A stretch of DNA of 8,522 nucleotides, from contig WVWW01000069.1 of assembly GCA_011773795.1 (NCBI GenBank), positions 1,385 to 9,906 on the forward strand, given 5' to 3'. Of this stretch, positions 1 to 7,772 are shown piece by piece. The position numbers were made by a program, and so were the translations under genes. The notes below the pieces were generated by a model, which worked only from the letters and a program-made list of their open reading frames with translations, was not told where the DNA came from and did no database searches. Numbering within the stretch: the first letter of the stretch is position 1; every line of letters begins with the position of its first letter. Origin of the DNA: Acidobacteriota bacterium. Lineage in GTDB: Bacteria > Acidobacteriota > Polarisedimenticolia > Polarisedimenticolales > Polarisedimenticolaceae.

Positions 1-1664
1 TCACCGAGAACGAACAGGTGGACGCACTGCGTGCAGTACTCATGACCCTCGGTGCTGCGCTTGCAGTAGCCGCAGAACGGGTTGCCGCAGCGGATGCAGC
101 GACGAGCCGGCTCGCCGCCGCGCGTCAAGAACACGAGGGCGAGACAACCGAAGAGCGCCGCCATCGATCCGATCCCGATGGGATTGGCCAACCCCGCGGC
201 GACGGACTTGGCCGAGAGTCCCGTGCCGCCGTGACCGCCGAGCGCGGCGATCCAGACTGAACCGATCTCCAGCTGTGCGTCGACAACGGTCGCCCGCTCA
301 CCCGAGCTCGCGCTCAGCAGCTCGGTGACCCGCTCGGCATCGATCGCGCGTGCGGCCCTCAACGTCTCCTCGGCCTCGCGGAACTTGAACGACTCCGATT
401 GGACGAGATGCATGTTGAAGTGCGCGAGCATGGAATCGGGGGCGATCTCGATCGCCTGCTTGTAGTTGGCGATCGCTTCGCCGTACTGTCCCGTAGCGGC
501 GAAGATGTTCCCGACGTTGATGTACGCCTGCTCCAGCGCGGGATCGATCTCGATCGCCTGCTTGTAGGCCTCGAAGGCCTCCTCGAAGAAACGGCCGTTC
601 TTGTACAACCCGCCTAGCAGGAAGCGATACGACGCGTGCTCCGGGTGGGCGTCGACGAGTTTCCGCAGGCGCACGATGCGATCGGGATCATACTCACCAT
701 CCGCCGATGCGAGCGTGGTACGCACGACGGGGTCGGCGGCGAGCGCGTAAACCGCCACCGAGCCGCGGTAGATCGGCAACGCCGTGACGCTGGCGAGCAG
801 CAACAGGGTTGCGGCGAGACGCTCCGAGCTGCGCATGAAGCGGAACGTGATGGCGATCCAGTACAACGCGGCCCAGCCGATCAGGACCCAGACCAGGAAC
901 GGCGCGAGCAGGACGATCCACCCGGCAGGCCGGGCGAGGCGTTCGTCGGCGAAGCGTAGAACGAACTCCTCGACCTCATGTCGGAACGGGACCTGGTAGC
1001 GCCAGACCATCATCAGGGAGAAGAGGAAGATCGTGCCGGCGAGAGCAACGACGAGGGTCAGGGCGATGCGACGGAACAGGCTCAGATCCCGGATCGAGTT
1101 CGCGAACGCCGCAGTGATGCCTTTGAAGAGCTCCGCTACGGCGGCGACGTTGCGGCCCGCCGACTCCCAGTAGACCTCGGCGCGGGCCAAATGAATTTGC
1201 GGGCGTCCGGGATCGACGGCCTCCGCCAGATCCAGCGCGGCCAGGGCGCGGTTGTAGCGTCCCTTGTTCAGATGGCGCTGGGTCTCGGCGAGCAAGGCCC
1301 CGGCGACGGTTTCGAGCCGCCGAATCCCCTCTTCACGGCAGAACGCCTCGATCAGATCGGATTGTTCGGCGGCGTTGTCGTCTGCGCCGTCGACGAGGAA
1401 CGCCTTACGCTGGAACCACAACGACTCGAGGCGTGTTTCAAACCGCTCGTAGTTGAACCCGCGACGGTTGTCACCGTCTTGCACCAGCGGCTTTTCGCCG
1501 GTGATCGGCTCGGCGCTGGGCTCGACGGGCTCGCGGGGACCGAGGCGGATGACCCCGTCTTCCTGCGCGATCGCCAGCGAGGAAAAGAGAAACAGGACGA
1601 GTGCCAGGCAAGCGAGGACTCGGTCAGTCGCCGGGAGGTGCCGGTGCGTTGGCCCGTTCGACAC
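1..1664 (-). CDS. TPR membrane protein with signal peptide and C-terminal Cys-rich zinc ribbon (partial)
   Basis: An open frame runs without a stop from GTG at 1664 to the window edge (554 codons), so the C-terminus is missing. Residues 1-33 look like a signal peptide: a short polar start, the hydrophobic core VLACLALVLFLFSSL, then AIA before Q34. Likely membrane segments lie near 199-221, 249-272, 284-303 and 495-514. TPR-like helices occur near 120-170 and clearly at 345-440, including two units sharing YKQAIEI. After the last membrane segment come cysteines 523, 526, 531, 534, 544 and 547 (CxxC-type pairs with GNPFC), typical of a zinc ribbon. TPRs usually mediate protein contacts, so an envelope scaffold role is possible, but the function is unknown. 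The start overlaps the upstream DUF1844 gene by 41 bases, suggesting translational coupling. An in-frame ATG at 1715 would add 17 residues (MKKRD...). I prefer GTG because it gives a cleaner signal peptide; neither start has a strong ribosome binding site. Confidence 0.85.
   Translation of the reverse strand, partial: MSNGPTHRHLPATDRVLACLALVLFLFSSLAIAQEDGVIRLGPREPVEPSAEPITGEKPLVQDGDNRRGFNYERFETRLESLWFQRKAFLVDGADDNAAEQSDLIEAFCREEGIRRLETVAGALLAETQRHLNKGRYNRALAALDLAEAVDPGRPQIHLARAEVYWESAGRNVAAVAELFKGITAAFANSIRDLSLFRRIALTLVVALAGTIFLFSLMMVWRYQVPFRHEVEEFVLRFADERLARPAGWIVLLAPFLVWVLIGWAALYWIAITFRFMRSSERLAATLLLLASVTALPIYRGSVAVYALAADPVVRTTLASADGEYDPDRIVRLRKLVDAHPEHASYRFLLGGLYKNGRFFEEAFEAYKQAIEIDPALEQAYINVGNIFAATGQYGEAIANYKQAIEIAPDSMLAHFNMHLVQSESFKFREAEETLRAARAIDAERVTELLSASSGERATVVDAQLEIGSVWIAALGGHGGTGLSAKSVAAGLANPIGIGSMAALFGCLALVFLTRGGEPARRCIRCGNPFCGYCKRSTEGHEYCTQCVHLFVLG
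443..567. repeat. Perfect 23-base direct repeat within adjacent TPR units
   Basis: The same 23 bases occur at 443-465 and 545-567, exactly 102 bases (34 codons, one TPR unit) apart. On the coding (minus) strand they encode YKQAIEI in two consecutive TPRs. Flanking sequence of the two units is clearly different, so identity is confined to this helix-B segment. It fits either a partly homogenised internal duplication or strong codon bias on a shared motif. Confidence 0.9.
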
Positions 1665-2109
1665 AGCGCATCCGCAGCTGGTAGAGCAGGCCGTCGAGGA
1701 GTCCCTCTTCTTCATTCGTCAGATTACCCCGGCACTTGTCTCGCAACAGTCCCAGCAGATCGATCTGCAGGCGGGCCTGCTCGAGGTTGACTTCCGGCTT
1801 CCCTGTCGCTGGGTGGGCAATCTCGCCGAGGAAGATCAACGCCGGCTGCGCCATCGCGTTGATCAACATGGTGAAGTCGACGTCGCGGTGGTCCTCCGCC
1901 GGCCGCCGCTCGAATCCGGCCTCCGGACCCGGCGGCTCCGGATCGGGGCGCTCCGTTTCACCGGCCGCGGCCTGCTCCTCGGGCTCCGAGTCTTCCTCGG
2001 CCCCGTCGCGCAACTCGCCGTCGGCGGTGAACAGACGTCGATCGTTCACCTTCAGTTCGGTGTCGTCGCCTCCCTCGTTTCTCTCCTTCTCGAGGTCGTG
2101 CTTCGCCAT
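1624..2109 (-). CDS. DUF1844 domain-containing protein
   Basis: The protein has 161 residues from ATG at 2109. The N-terminal half (about 1-75) is charged and low in complexity, rich in E, D, P and A, and probably disordered. The C-terminal half carries the DUF1844 pattern: VDFTMLINAMAQPALIFLGE (78-96), then HPATGKPEVNLEQAR, QIDLLGLLRDKCRGNLTNEE and LLYQLRMRCVE. The family is small, mostly helical and found in deltaproteobacteria and several other phyla; I know of no established biochemical role. A TTG 12 bases upstream (2121) is an alternative start, but the run GGGGGAG lies just before the ATG and would serve as its ribosome binding site with short spacing. The 3' end overlaps the start of the downstream TPR/zinc-ribbon gene, so the two are probably cotranscribed. 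The gene diverges from mazG. Confidence 0.9.
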   Translation of the reverse strand: MAKHDLEKERNEGGDDTELKVNDRRLFTADGELRDGAEEDSEPEEQAAAGETERPDPEPPGPEAGFERRPAEDHRDVDFTMLINAMAQPALIFLGEIAHPATGKPEVNLEQARLQIDLLGLLRDKCRGNLTNEEEGLLDGLLYQLRMRCVERANAPAPPGD

Positions 2110-2132
2110 GATCTCCCCCAAAGCGCCTCTTT

Positions 2133-2196
2133 TCGGGCAATTCCAAGCGGTGAGCCGATGCTATCATCGGGTCTCCGATAGCTTCAAATTGCCCGA
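2133..2196. repeat. 64-base imperfect palindrome with nested hairpin in divergent intergenic region
   Basis: Outer arms 2133-2142 (TCGGGCAATT) and 2187-2196 (AATTGCCCGA) are perfect 10-base inverted repeats. After a 2x2 internal loop, 2145-2148 (AAGC) pairs with 2181-2184 minus the last base shift, that is GCTT at 2181-2184. Nested inside, 2155-2160 CCGATG pairs perfectly with 2165-2170 CATCGG around the loop CTAT. An alternative pairing of CTATC...CGG with CCGATAG (2175-2181) is also possible. The element fills most of the gap between the DUF1844 and mazG genes. It could be an operator, a structured leader or a short mobile-type repeat; the sequence alone does not decide. Confidence 0.75.
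2159..2167 (+). promoter_or_regulatory. Putative extended -10 promoter for mazG
   Basis: TGCTATCAT at 2159-2167 is an extended -10 (TGN) followed by TATCAT, five of six to TATAAT. The best -35 at 16-base spacing is ATTCCA (2140-2145), three of six; an extended -10 can tolerate a weak -35. A start near 2174 would give a leader of about 105 bases before mazG. The -10 lies across the loop of the nested hairpin 2155-2170. Sigma70-like specificity is assumed. Confidence 0.4.
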
Positions 2197-2262
2197 GTTC
2201 CGGCCCCATCAAGGGAAATCCGACCCCGGTGGCCAAACATCAGTCCTGCCCCAGTCCAAGTC

Positions 2263-2270
2263 AAGGTGAG
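2263..2270 (+). promoter_or_regulatory. Ribosome binding site deciding the mazG start
   Basis: AAGGTGAG at 2263-2270 ends nine bases before the ATG at 2280. It supports this ATG over the in-frame GTG at 2229, which would add 17 residues with no match to MazG proteins. Confidence 0.6.
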
Positions 2271-2279
2271 TCCCGATCC

Positions 2280-3071
2280 ATGAACGATCACGAGCGATTC
2301 GGCAAATTGGTCGAGATCATGGACCAACTTCGCGAGCCCGGGGGCTGCCCGTGGGACCGGGAGCAGGATTGGACGAGCCTCCGGAGCTACCTGCTCGAGG
2401 AGTGCCACGAGGCGCTGGAAGCCCTCGACGCGGGCAATCTCGCAGACCTGCGTGAGGAGCTCGGCGATCTCCTGCTACAGATCGTGTTCCTCTCCCGTCT
2501 GGCCCAGGAGGAAGGCGCCTTCACCGCGCGCGACGTGGTTCGCGGGATCGTCGAAAAAATGATCCGCCGCCACCCCCACGTCTTCGCTGAAGAGAGCGCC
2601 GAGGATGCCGACGAGGTGCTGCGCAACTGGGAAAGGATCAAGAAAGCGGAGAAGGCCGCCCGAGGCGACCATCGATCCAGCGTGCTCGATGGCCTGCCGC
2701 AGGGTCTCCCTTCGTTGTTGCGGGCCCTTCGACTCGGTGAGAAGGCGTCTCGTGTCGGGTTCGATTGGAACGAACCCGCCGACGTGCTGGAGAAGATTCG
2801 CGAGGAACTCGAGGAGCTCCGGGCCTCGGTCCGGGCCGGGGACCGGAACGGCACGAGAGAGGAAATCGGCGACCTGCTGTTCGCCACGGCGATGCTCGCG
2901 CGCAAGCTCGACCACGATCCGGAATCGGCCCTGGAGGCGGCCAACCGTAAGTTCACCCGGCGCTTCAAGACGCTGGAGCGGCGGGCTCGGGAATCGGGCC
3001 AAACCGTCGAGACGCTCGACCCGGAACGGCTCGAGGAGCTCTGGAACGAGGTCAAGGCGGCGGAGCGCTAG
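2280..3071 (+). CDS. mazG: Nucleoside triphosphate pyrophosphohydrolase MazG
   Basis: MazG hydrolyses (d)NTPs to the monophosphate and pyrophosphate; it cleans abnormal nucleotides from the pool and, in some bacteria, modulates ppGpp-linked responses. The 263 residues equal the length of the E. coli enzyme. Both tandem MazG domains keep the metal-binding pattern: EECHEALEAL (40-49) with EELGDLL (59-65), and EELEEL (175-180) with EEIGDLLF (194-201). Other family signatures are GGCPWDREQDW (21-31), HPHVF (98-102), NWERIKKAEK (116-125) and the linker SVLDGLPQGLPSLLRA (134-149). It is a single-gene plus-strand unit, with minus-strand genes on both sides. Its TAG overlaps the stop of accA on the other strand. 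It is not adjacent to a mazEF toxin pair here, so a housekeeping role is the simplest reading. Confidence 0.96.
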   Translation: MNDHERFGKLVEIMDQLREPGGCPWDREQDWTSLRSYLLEECHEALEALDAGNLADLREELGDLLLQIVFLSRLAQEEGAFTARDVVRGIVEKMIRRHPHVFAEESAEDADEVLRNWERIKKAEKAARGDHRSSVLDGLPQGLPSLLRALRLGEKASRVGFDWNEPADVLEKIREELEELRASVRAGDRNGTREEIGDLLFATAMLARKLDHDPESALEAANRKFTRRFKTLERRARESGQTVETLDPERLEELWNEVKAAER

Positions 3072-4021
3072 CCGACGCCGAACACGCCCATACGCCGGAA
3101 CCGATCGTGGCGCATGCGCGTCAACCCCGCTCCGTCGAGCGCGGCCATCTCCTCGAGTTGGCGCTCGATCACGTCTCCGAGAATCTCCGCCTGCCTCGCG
3201 TGGTCGACGTGGGCCCCACCGTTCACCTCCGGGATGATCTCGTCGACGACGCCGAACTTGTGTAGATCCTCGGCGGTGAGCCGCATCGCCTCGGCGGCCT
3301 CGCGGTTCTTTCCGGGATCGCGCCACAGGATCGCCGCACAGCCCTCCGGGCTGATCACCGAGTACGTCGCGTGCTCGAGGATGTTGACCTTGTTCCCGAC
3401 ACCCAGGGCGAGCGCCCCGCCGCTGCCACCCTCGCCGGTCACCGTGACCACGATCGGCACGCTGAGTCGCGCCATCTCGCGCAGGTTGAGCGCGATCGCC
3501 TCGGCCTGCCCGCGCTCCTCCGCACCGATCCCGGGATAGGCACCGGGTGTGTCGACGAAACTCACGATCGGGCGTCGGTACTTTGCCGCGAGCTGCATCG
3601 CACGCAGCGCCTTGCGATAGCCCTCGGGACGCGGCATGCCGAAGTTGCGGCGGATCTTCTCCTTGGTGTCGCGCCCCTTCTGGTGGCCGACGATCATCAC
3701 CTGCCGCCCCCGCAAGCGACCGAACCCGCAGATGATGGCCTGATCGTCCGAAAACTTCCGATCGCCGTGGATCTCGACGAAATCCTCGACCAGGTGGGTC
3801 ACGTAGTTGAGCGTGTGCGGGCGGCGCGGGTGCCGGGCGACGAGCGTCTTCTGCCACGGGCTGAGATTCGAGAAAACGCTTGTGCGCAAGGACTCGAGCT
3901 GCTGTTGCAGCTGCTCGCGCTGACGCTGGGTGACCGAGTCGTCGCCGACACCCGACAGCGCCTCGATGCGACGTTCCAGGTCGAGGATCGGTTCCTCGAA
4001 GTTGTCTTCGTCGACCGCCAT
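3068..4021 (-). CDS. accA: Acetyl-CoA carboxylase carboxyltransferase subunit alpha
   Basis: AccA pairs with AccD to move the carboxyl group from carboxybiotin-BCCP to acetyl-CoA, giving malonyl-CoA for fatty acid synthesis in the cytoplasm. The protein has 317 residues, close to the E. coli length (319). An N-terminal helical part (about 1-50: LDLERRIEALSG) precedes the crotonase-type core. Conserved blocks are HPRRPHTLNYV (64-74), GDRKFSDDQAIICG (86-99), GHQKGRDTKEKIRRNFGMPRPEGYRKA, FVDTPGAYPGIGAEERGQAEAI (155-176), the oxyanion-type glycines in GEGGSGGALALG (197-208) and SVISPEGCAAILWRD (221-235). The ATG at 4021 has GGAG five bases upstream; an upstream extension to 4192 would run into cca and has no family similarity. 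It is last in the dtd-xerD-cca-accA operon, 43 bases after cca. accD is not in the window. Confidence 0.97.
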   Translation of the reverse strand: MAVDEDNFEEPILDLERRIEALSGVGDDSVTQRQREQLQQQLESLRTSVFSNLSPWQKTLVARHPRRPHTLNYVTHLVEDFVEIHGDRKFSDDQAIICGFGRLRGRQVMIVGHQKGRDTKEKIRRNFGMPRPEGYRKALRAMQLAAKYRRPIVSFVDTPGAYPGIGAEERGQAEAIALNLREMARLSVPIVVTVTGEGGSGGALALGVGNKVNILEHATYSVISPEGCAAILWRDPGKNREAAEAMRLTAEDLHKFGVVDEIIPEVNGGAHVDHARQAEILGDVIERQLEEMAALDGAGLTRMRHDRFRRMGVFGVG

Positions 4022-4064
4022 GCCAGCTCCCGGCGTTAGGGATAGTCGAACCGCACCGGGGGTG

Positions 4065-5167
4065 TCAAGTTCCGTCGTTCTCGAGGAACGGTCGGATCCT
4101 GGTGTAGTCGTCCGATCGAGCAAGAAGCGCGGCCAGTCGCAGAAACGGCGGGTTCGCAGCTCGACAAATCGCCGCGCGCCCAGCGTGGCCATCGGCGCGG
4201 CTCAAACGCGCGAGAATCTCGTCGACCCGCTCCGGACCGGAGACGAGGAGCCGTCGCTCGACACGCATCACCCGCAGCCGATCCGCGATGTTCAGGCGGG
4301 TCTCCCGCGGCAGATCGTGAAACGCGCAGGCGAACAGGAGGGCGACGCGTTCGCGATCCCCGAGACGGATCGCTTTCATTCGGCGCGCCGCGTGGCGCAG
4401 CCGCTCGACACCCCGCGGGCCCGGCGTCGCGGGTGCGCCCCAGCTCGCGCCCAGCTCCCAACGGGCCAGGAGCCCCATCGTCGCGGCCGGGCGACCCTCG
4501 CGCAGCACGTGCCTCAACTCGGCGGCCACCCGTTCCCCGCTGAGCCGACAGGGCTCGCCCCTCGACACCGAATCCAGCAACCAGGAGTGCGTCCTCTGCT
4601 CGACGCGGAATCCGAAACGAGTCGCGAACCGGGCGGCACGGAAAACCCGCGTCGGATCGTCGGCGAAGGAGGCCTCGTGAAGCACGCGCAACCTCCCCGC
4701 ATCGAGATCGGCGCGGCCGGCGAACGGGTCGAGCAGCTCTCCGCAGCTCCGCGGCCGTATCTCCAGCGCCATCGCGTTGATGCTGAAGTCGCGGCGGGCG
4801 AGGTCGCGAGCGATGCCCGCCGGTCGAACGCGAGGAAGCCTGGCTGGAGCGGCATACGTCTCGGTCCGGGTTCGGACCAGATCGAGGCGGCCCACGTCGA
4901 ACGAGATCACCGCGGTCGAGAATCGTGGGTGCCAGACCAGACGGCCGCCGAGTTCGCGGGCGACGGCGCGGCCCACCTGCTGAACGGCCCCGTCGATGGC
5001 CAGGTCCACGTCGGTGACGGCGCGACCGAGCAGCAGATCACGGACCGGTCCTCCGACCAACCACAGGCGGCGTCCGCGGCGAGCCGCAAGCGCCGCGACC
5101 CGCCGCATGCGCGAGCGGTCGCGCGCAGACATGTGGCGTGCCAGCGCGCGCTCGATCGCCGAAACGT

Positions 5168-5171
<4 letters not shown>
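4065..5171 (-). CDS. cca: CCA tRNA nucleotidyltransferase / poly(A) polymerase family protein
   Basis: The class II nucleotidyltransferase family adds or repairs the 3' CCA of tRNAs; close relatives add poly(A) tails or only part of CCA. Numbered from TTG at 5171 (368 residues), the signatures are VGGPVRDLLLG (39-49), catalytic aspartates in DVDLAI (54-59), RRDFSINAMAL (126-136), DPFAGRADLDAGRLRVL (148-164) and the nucleotide-templating motif DDPTR followed by VFRAARFATRFGF (171-188). The C-terminal half is Arg-rich and less recognisable, and I see no clear HD domain, so the protein is shorter than E. coli Cca (412). The start is uncertain: TTG overlaps the xerD stop as TTGA, while ATG at 5132 would give 355 residues. 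Neither has a good ribosome binding site; coupling to xerD favours TTG. Full CCA addition versus A-addition cannot be told from sequence alone. Confidence 0.9.
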
Positions 5172-6057
<886 letters not shown>

Positions 6058-6061
<4 letters not shown>

Positions 6062-6510
6062 GCCCCCCCCTGCGGCGGCTCGAGCAGGATCGTGACCGGG
6101 CCGTCGTTCACCAGCTCCACCTCCATCATCGCACCGAATCGGCCACTGGCGACGGTCAAGCCACGACTCGCGAGGCGGGCCATGAACCGTTCGTACAGCG
6201 GGATGGCGGTCTCCGGCGCGGCCGCATCGGTGTAGGACGGGCGGCGGCCTTTGCGGGTCCGCGCCGCCAGGGTGAACTGCGAGACGACCAGGACCGCCCC
6301 ACCGATCTCTTCCACACTGCGGTTCATTTTCCCCGCGTCGTCGGCGAAGATCCTCAGCTCAGCGGTCTTGTCCGCGTACCGATCGGCCGCCTCGGGCGTG
6401 TCGTCGTGCTCGACGCCCAGCAGCACCAGCAAACCGGCGCCGATTTTCCCGGTCGCCTCTCCGTCCACCCGGACCTCGGCACGGGACACGCGCTGGAGCA
6501 GTACCTTCAC
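6058..6510 (-). CDS. dtd: D-aminoacyl-tRNA deacylase
   Basis: DTD hydrolyses D-amino acids (and Gly from tRNA-Ala) off mischarged tRNAs, keeping D-residues out of proteins. The protein has 150 residues, the normal family length. The two active-site signatures are present: SQFTLAA (77-83) and NDGPVT (135-140), the NxGPVT form, whose cross-subunit Gly-Pro excludes L-aminoacyl substrates. The N-terminus KVLLQRVSRAEVRVDG and the block KGRRPSYTDAA (87-97) are also typical. The start is GTG at 6510, placed by the conserved N-terminus; the ribosome binding site is weak. It is the first gene of the dtd-xerD-cca-accA unit. The last codons contain a G8 run, and the TGA stop overlaps the xerD ATG. Confidence 0.96.
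6063..6070 (-). repeat. G8 homopolymer at the dtd/xerD junction
   Basis: Eight Gs on the coding (minus) strand span the final Gly-Gly-Ala codons of dtd and end one base before the xerD ATG. They may act as a G-rich ribosome binding site for xerD. Gaining one G (or losing two) would read dtd straight into xerD in frame. Confidence 0.9.
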
Positions 6511-6568
6511 GCCGGTCAGTGTAACGTTTCCGAAGCCGAACCCCGTAAATCCTTGCCGGGCCCGGTTT

Positions 6569-6584
6569 CGCGAGGACTCTCGCG
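6569..6584. repeat. Perfect hairpin-forming inverted repeat upstream of ssb
   Basis: CGCGAG (6569-6574), loop GACT, CTCGCG (6579-6584). The gap lies between divergent dtd and ssb genes, so a terminator role is unlikely. The repeat covers the -35 position of the proposed ssb promoter, which would suit an operator. It does not look like an E. coli-type LexA box. Confidence 0.7.
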
Positions 6585-6601
6585 TCGCCTTTGACTATAA
6601 T
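6573..6601 (+). promoter_or_regulatory. Putative sigma70-type promoter for ssb
   Basis: TATAAT at 6596-6601 is a consensus -10. With a 17-base spacer the -35 is AGGACT (6573-6578), matching TTGACA at three positions. Transcription would start near 6608, leaving a leader of about 53 bases with GGAG (6650-6653) seven bases before the ssb ATG. On the opposite strand, TATAGT (6599-6594) overlaps the same bases and could be the -10 for dtd, so the two promoters may be back to back; its -35 is poor. Confidence 0.6.
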
Positions 6602-6660
6602 GCGGGGGTTACCCGGAGCCTCTTCAGCCAAGCCCCACGCGGGGTGCACGGAGTCCATGC

Positions 6661-7080
6661 ATGGCGAGCGTCAACAAAGTCATCCTGATCGGAAACCTCG
6701 GCCGCGATCCCGAGGTCCGCTACACGACCGGCGGCAGCGCGGTCGCGAACTTCACGATGGCGACGACCGATCGGTGGAACGATCCGCAAACCGGCGAAAA
6801 GAAAGAGCGCACCGAGTGGCACCGGGTCGTCGTCTGGGGCAAGCAGGCGGAGATCGCCGGCGAGTACCTGCGCAAGGGCCGCCAGGTCTACGTCGAGGGC
6901 TCCCTGCAGACCCGCGAGTGGACCGATCGCGACGGCAACAAGCGCTACACGACCGAGGTCAAGGCGCAGCGGTTCCAGATGCTCGGGCGGCGTGACGACG
7001 CCCCCGTCGCCGTGTCGCAGGAGGCACCGTCGATCGCCGAGCCCGACGCGGGCTACAGCGAAGACGACATCCCGTTCTAG
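6661..7080 (+). CDS. ssb: Single-stranded DNA-binding protein
   Basis: SSB coats single-stranded DNA in replication, recombination and repair and recruits partners through its acidic tail. The 139-residue protein has an OB-fold N-terminus (about 1-110): NKVILIGNLGRDPEVRYT (5-22), VANFTMATTD (28-37), TEWHRVVVWGKQAEIAGEYL (51-70), KGRQVYVEGSLQTREW (72-87) and the strand RYTTEVKAQRFQMLG. A short, acidic, proline-containing linker follows, then the conserved tip EDDIPF. It is shorter than E. coli SSB (178) because of the brief linker, which is common. The start has GGAG at seven-base spacing. It is a monocistronic plus-strand gene, not next to rpsF/rpsR, and it ends 12 bases from the convergent YfgM-like gene with no room for a terminator between them. 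Confidence 0.97.
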   Translation: MASVNKVILIGNLGRDPEVRYTTGGSAVANFTMATTDRWNDPQTGEKKERTEWHRVVVWGKQAEIAGEYLRKGRQVYVEGSLQTREWTDRDGNKRYTTEVKAQRFQMLGRRDDAPVAVSQEAPSIAEPDAGYSEDDIPF

Positions 7081-7092
7081 ACACCCGCCGGA

Positions 7093-7755
7093 TCAGCTAC
7101 CCAGGAGCTCGCGCGCCTGACGGGCGCTCGAGGTGGCAGCGTACTCGTCCACGATCCGCTGCCAGCTCCGGCGTGCCGCGGCGGCGTCGCCGGTGGACTG
7201 CTGCACCAGACCGAGCTGCAGCAACGCCTGCTCGACGGGGTACGCGGAATCCTCGCCGATCACTTCTTCGAGAAGCGCGATGGCGCGAGCGGAATCCCCG
7301 GCGTCGGCGTGGAGCTGCGCCAGCAGCGCGCGGCCGGCCCAGTCGAGCGGGCTCTCACCGCTGGCCTGGCCGACAAACCGCTCGAGCGCTTCGGTGGCCT
7401 CGTCCGCACGGCCCAGGCGATGCAACGTGACCCCGCGGTAGTAAGTGGCCAGCGGACCGGGAGCGGAGCCACCCGCTTTGGCCTCCGCTTTTTCGAAGAA
7501 CACCAGCGCGTCGGCCAGCGCATCGATGTCGCTGAACTGCGACGCCGCCGAGCGGTTGAAGGCCGCCGTGCCGGACTCGAGCGCCCTGGTTGCCTGTTTC
7601 ACGCGTTGCTGTCGCCAGCCGAAGACCGCCGCGATCACGACGGCGGCGAGCACGAAGATGCCCGCGCCTCGCAGCACCGATCTCCAGTGCGTCTCGAACC
7701 ACTGACCGAGATCGAATGCCGTTTCCAGAAAGTCGTCTTTTTTCGTCACCGCCAT
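7093..7755 (-). CDS. YfgM-like membrane-anchored TPR protein
   Basis: The protein has 220 residues with a short cytoplasmic N-terminus (TKKDDFLETAFDLGQWFETHWRS pattern, about 4-26), one membrane segment near 29-47 (GAGIFVLAAVVIAAVFGW region) and a periplasmic helical domain. TPR-like repeats are seen at about 80-125 (ALVFFEKAEAKAG, YYRGVTLHRLGRADEATEAL), 138-168 (AGRALLAQLHADAGDSARAIALLEEV) and 175-217. This layout matches the TPR_21/YfgM group, in which E. coli YfgM associates with SecYEG and PpiD in periplasmic protein folding. The neighbourhood differs from E. coli (no hisS or bamB here), so the functional transfer is tentative. The ATG has AAGGA (7768-7764) eight bases upstream, lying in the 17-base gap after tRNA-Arg, so it is probably read from the apt-tRNA transcript. 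Confidence 0.8.
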   Translation of the reverse strand: MAVTKKDDFLETAFDLGQWFETHWRSVLRGAGIFVLAAVVIAAVFGWRQQRVKQATRALESGTAAFNRSAASQFSDIDALADALVFFEKAEAKAGGSAPGPLATYYRGVTLHRLGRADEATEALERFVGQASGESPLDWAGRALLAQLHADAGDSARAIALLEEVIGEDSAYPVEQALLQLGLVQQSTGDAAAARRSWQRIVDEYAATSSARQARELLGS

Positions 7756-7772
7756 CGATTGTTTCCTTCGCT

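Noticed and set aside
978..1790. Long plus-strand open frame (270 codons) and smaller neighbours at 1453-2181
   Set aside because: It is antisense to the TPR/zinc-ribbon gene, with low-complexity composition and no recognisable motif; the minus-strand frame has clear domains over the same span.
2280..3071. MazG as part of a toxin-antitoxin or phage-defence island
   Set aside because: There is no mazE/mazF or defence gene nearby, and the two-domain 263-residue form is the housekeeping type.
2475..3857. 460-codon minus-strand open frame across mazG and accA
   Set aside because: It is a GC-rich shadow frame: antisense to mazG in one half and out of frame with accA in the other. Both true genes are well recognised.
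4022..4064. Possible terminator or attenuator between cca and accA
   Set aside because: Only a 4-base CACC/GGTG stem is visible and there is no T run.
4022..4192. N-terminal extension of accA to an upstream start
   Set aside because: It would overlap cca, has no AccA similarity, and the ATG at 4021 has a good GGAG and gives the normal family length.
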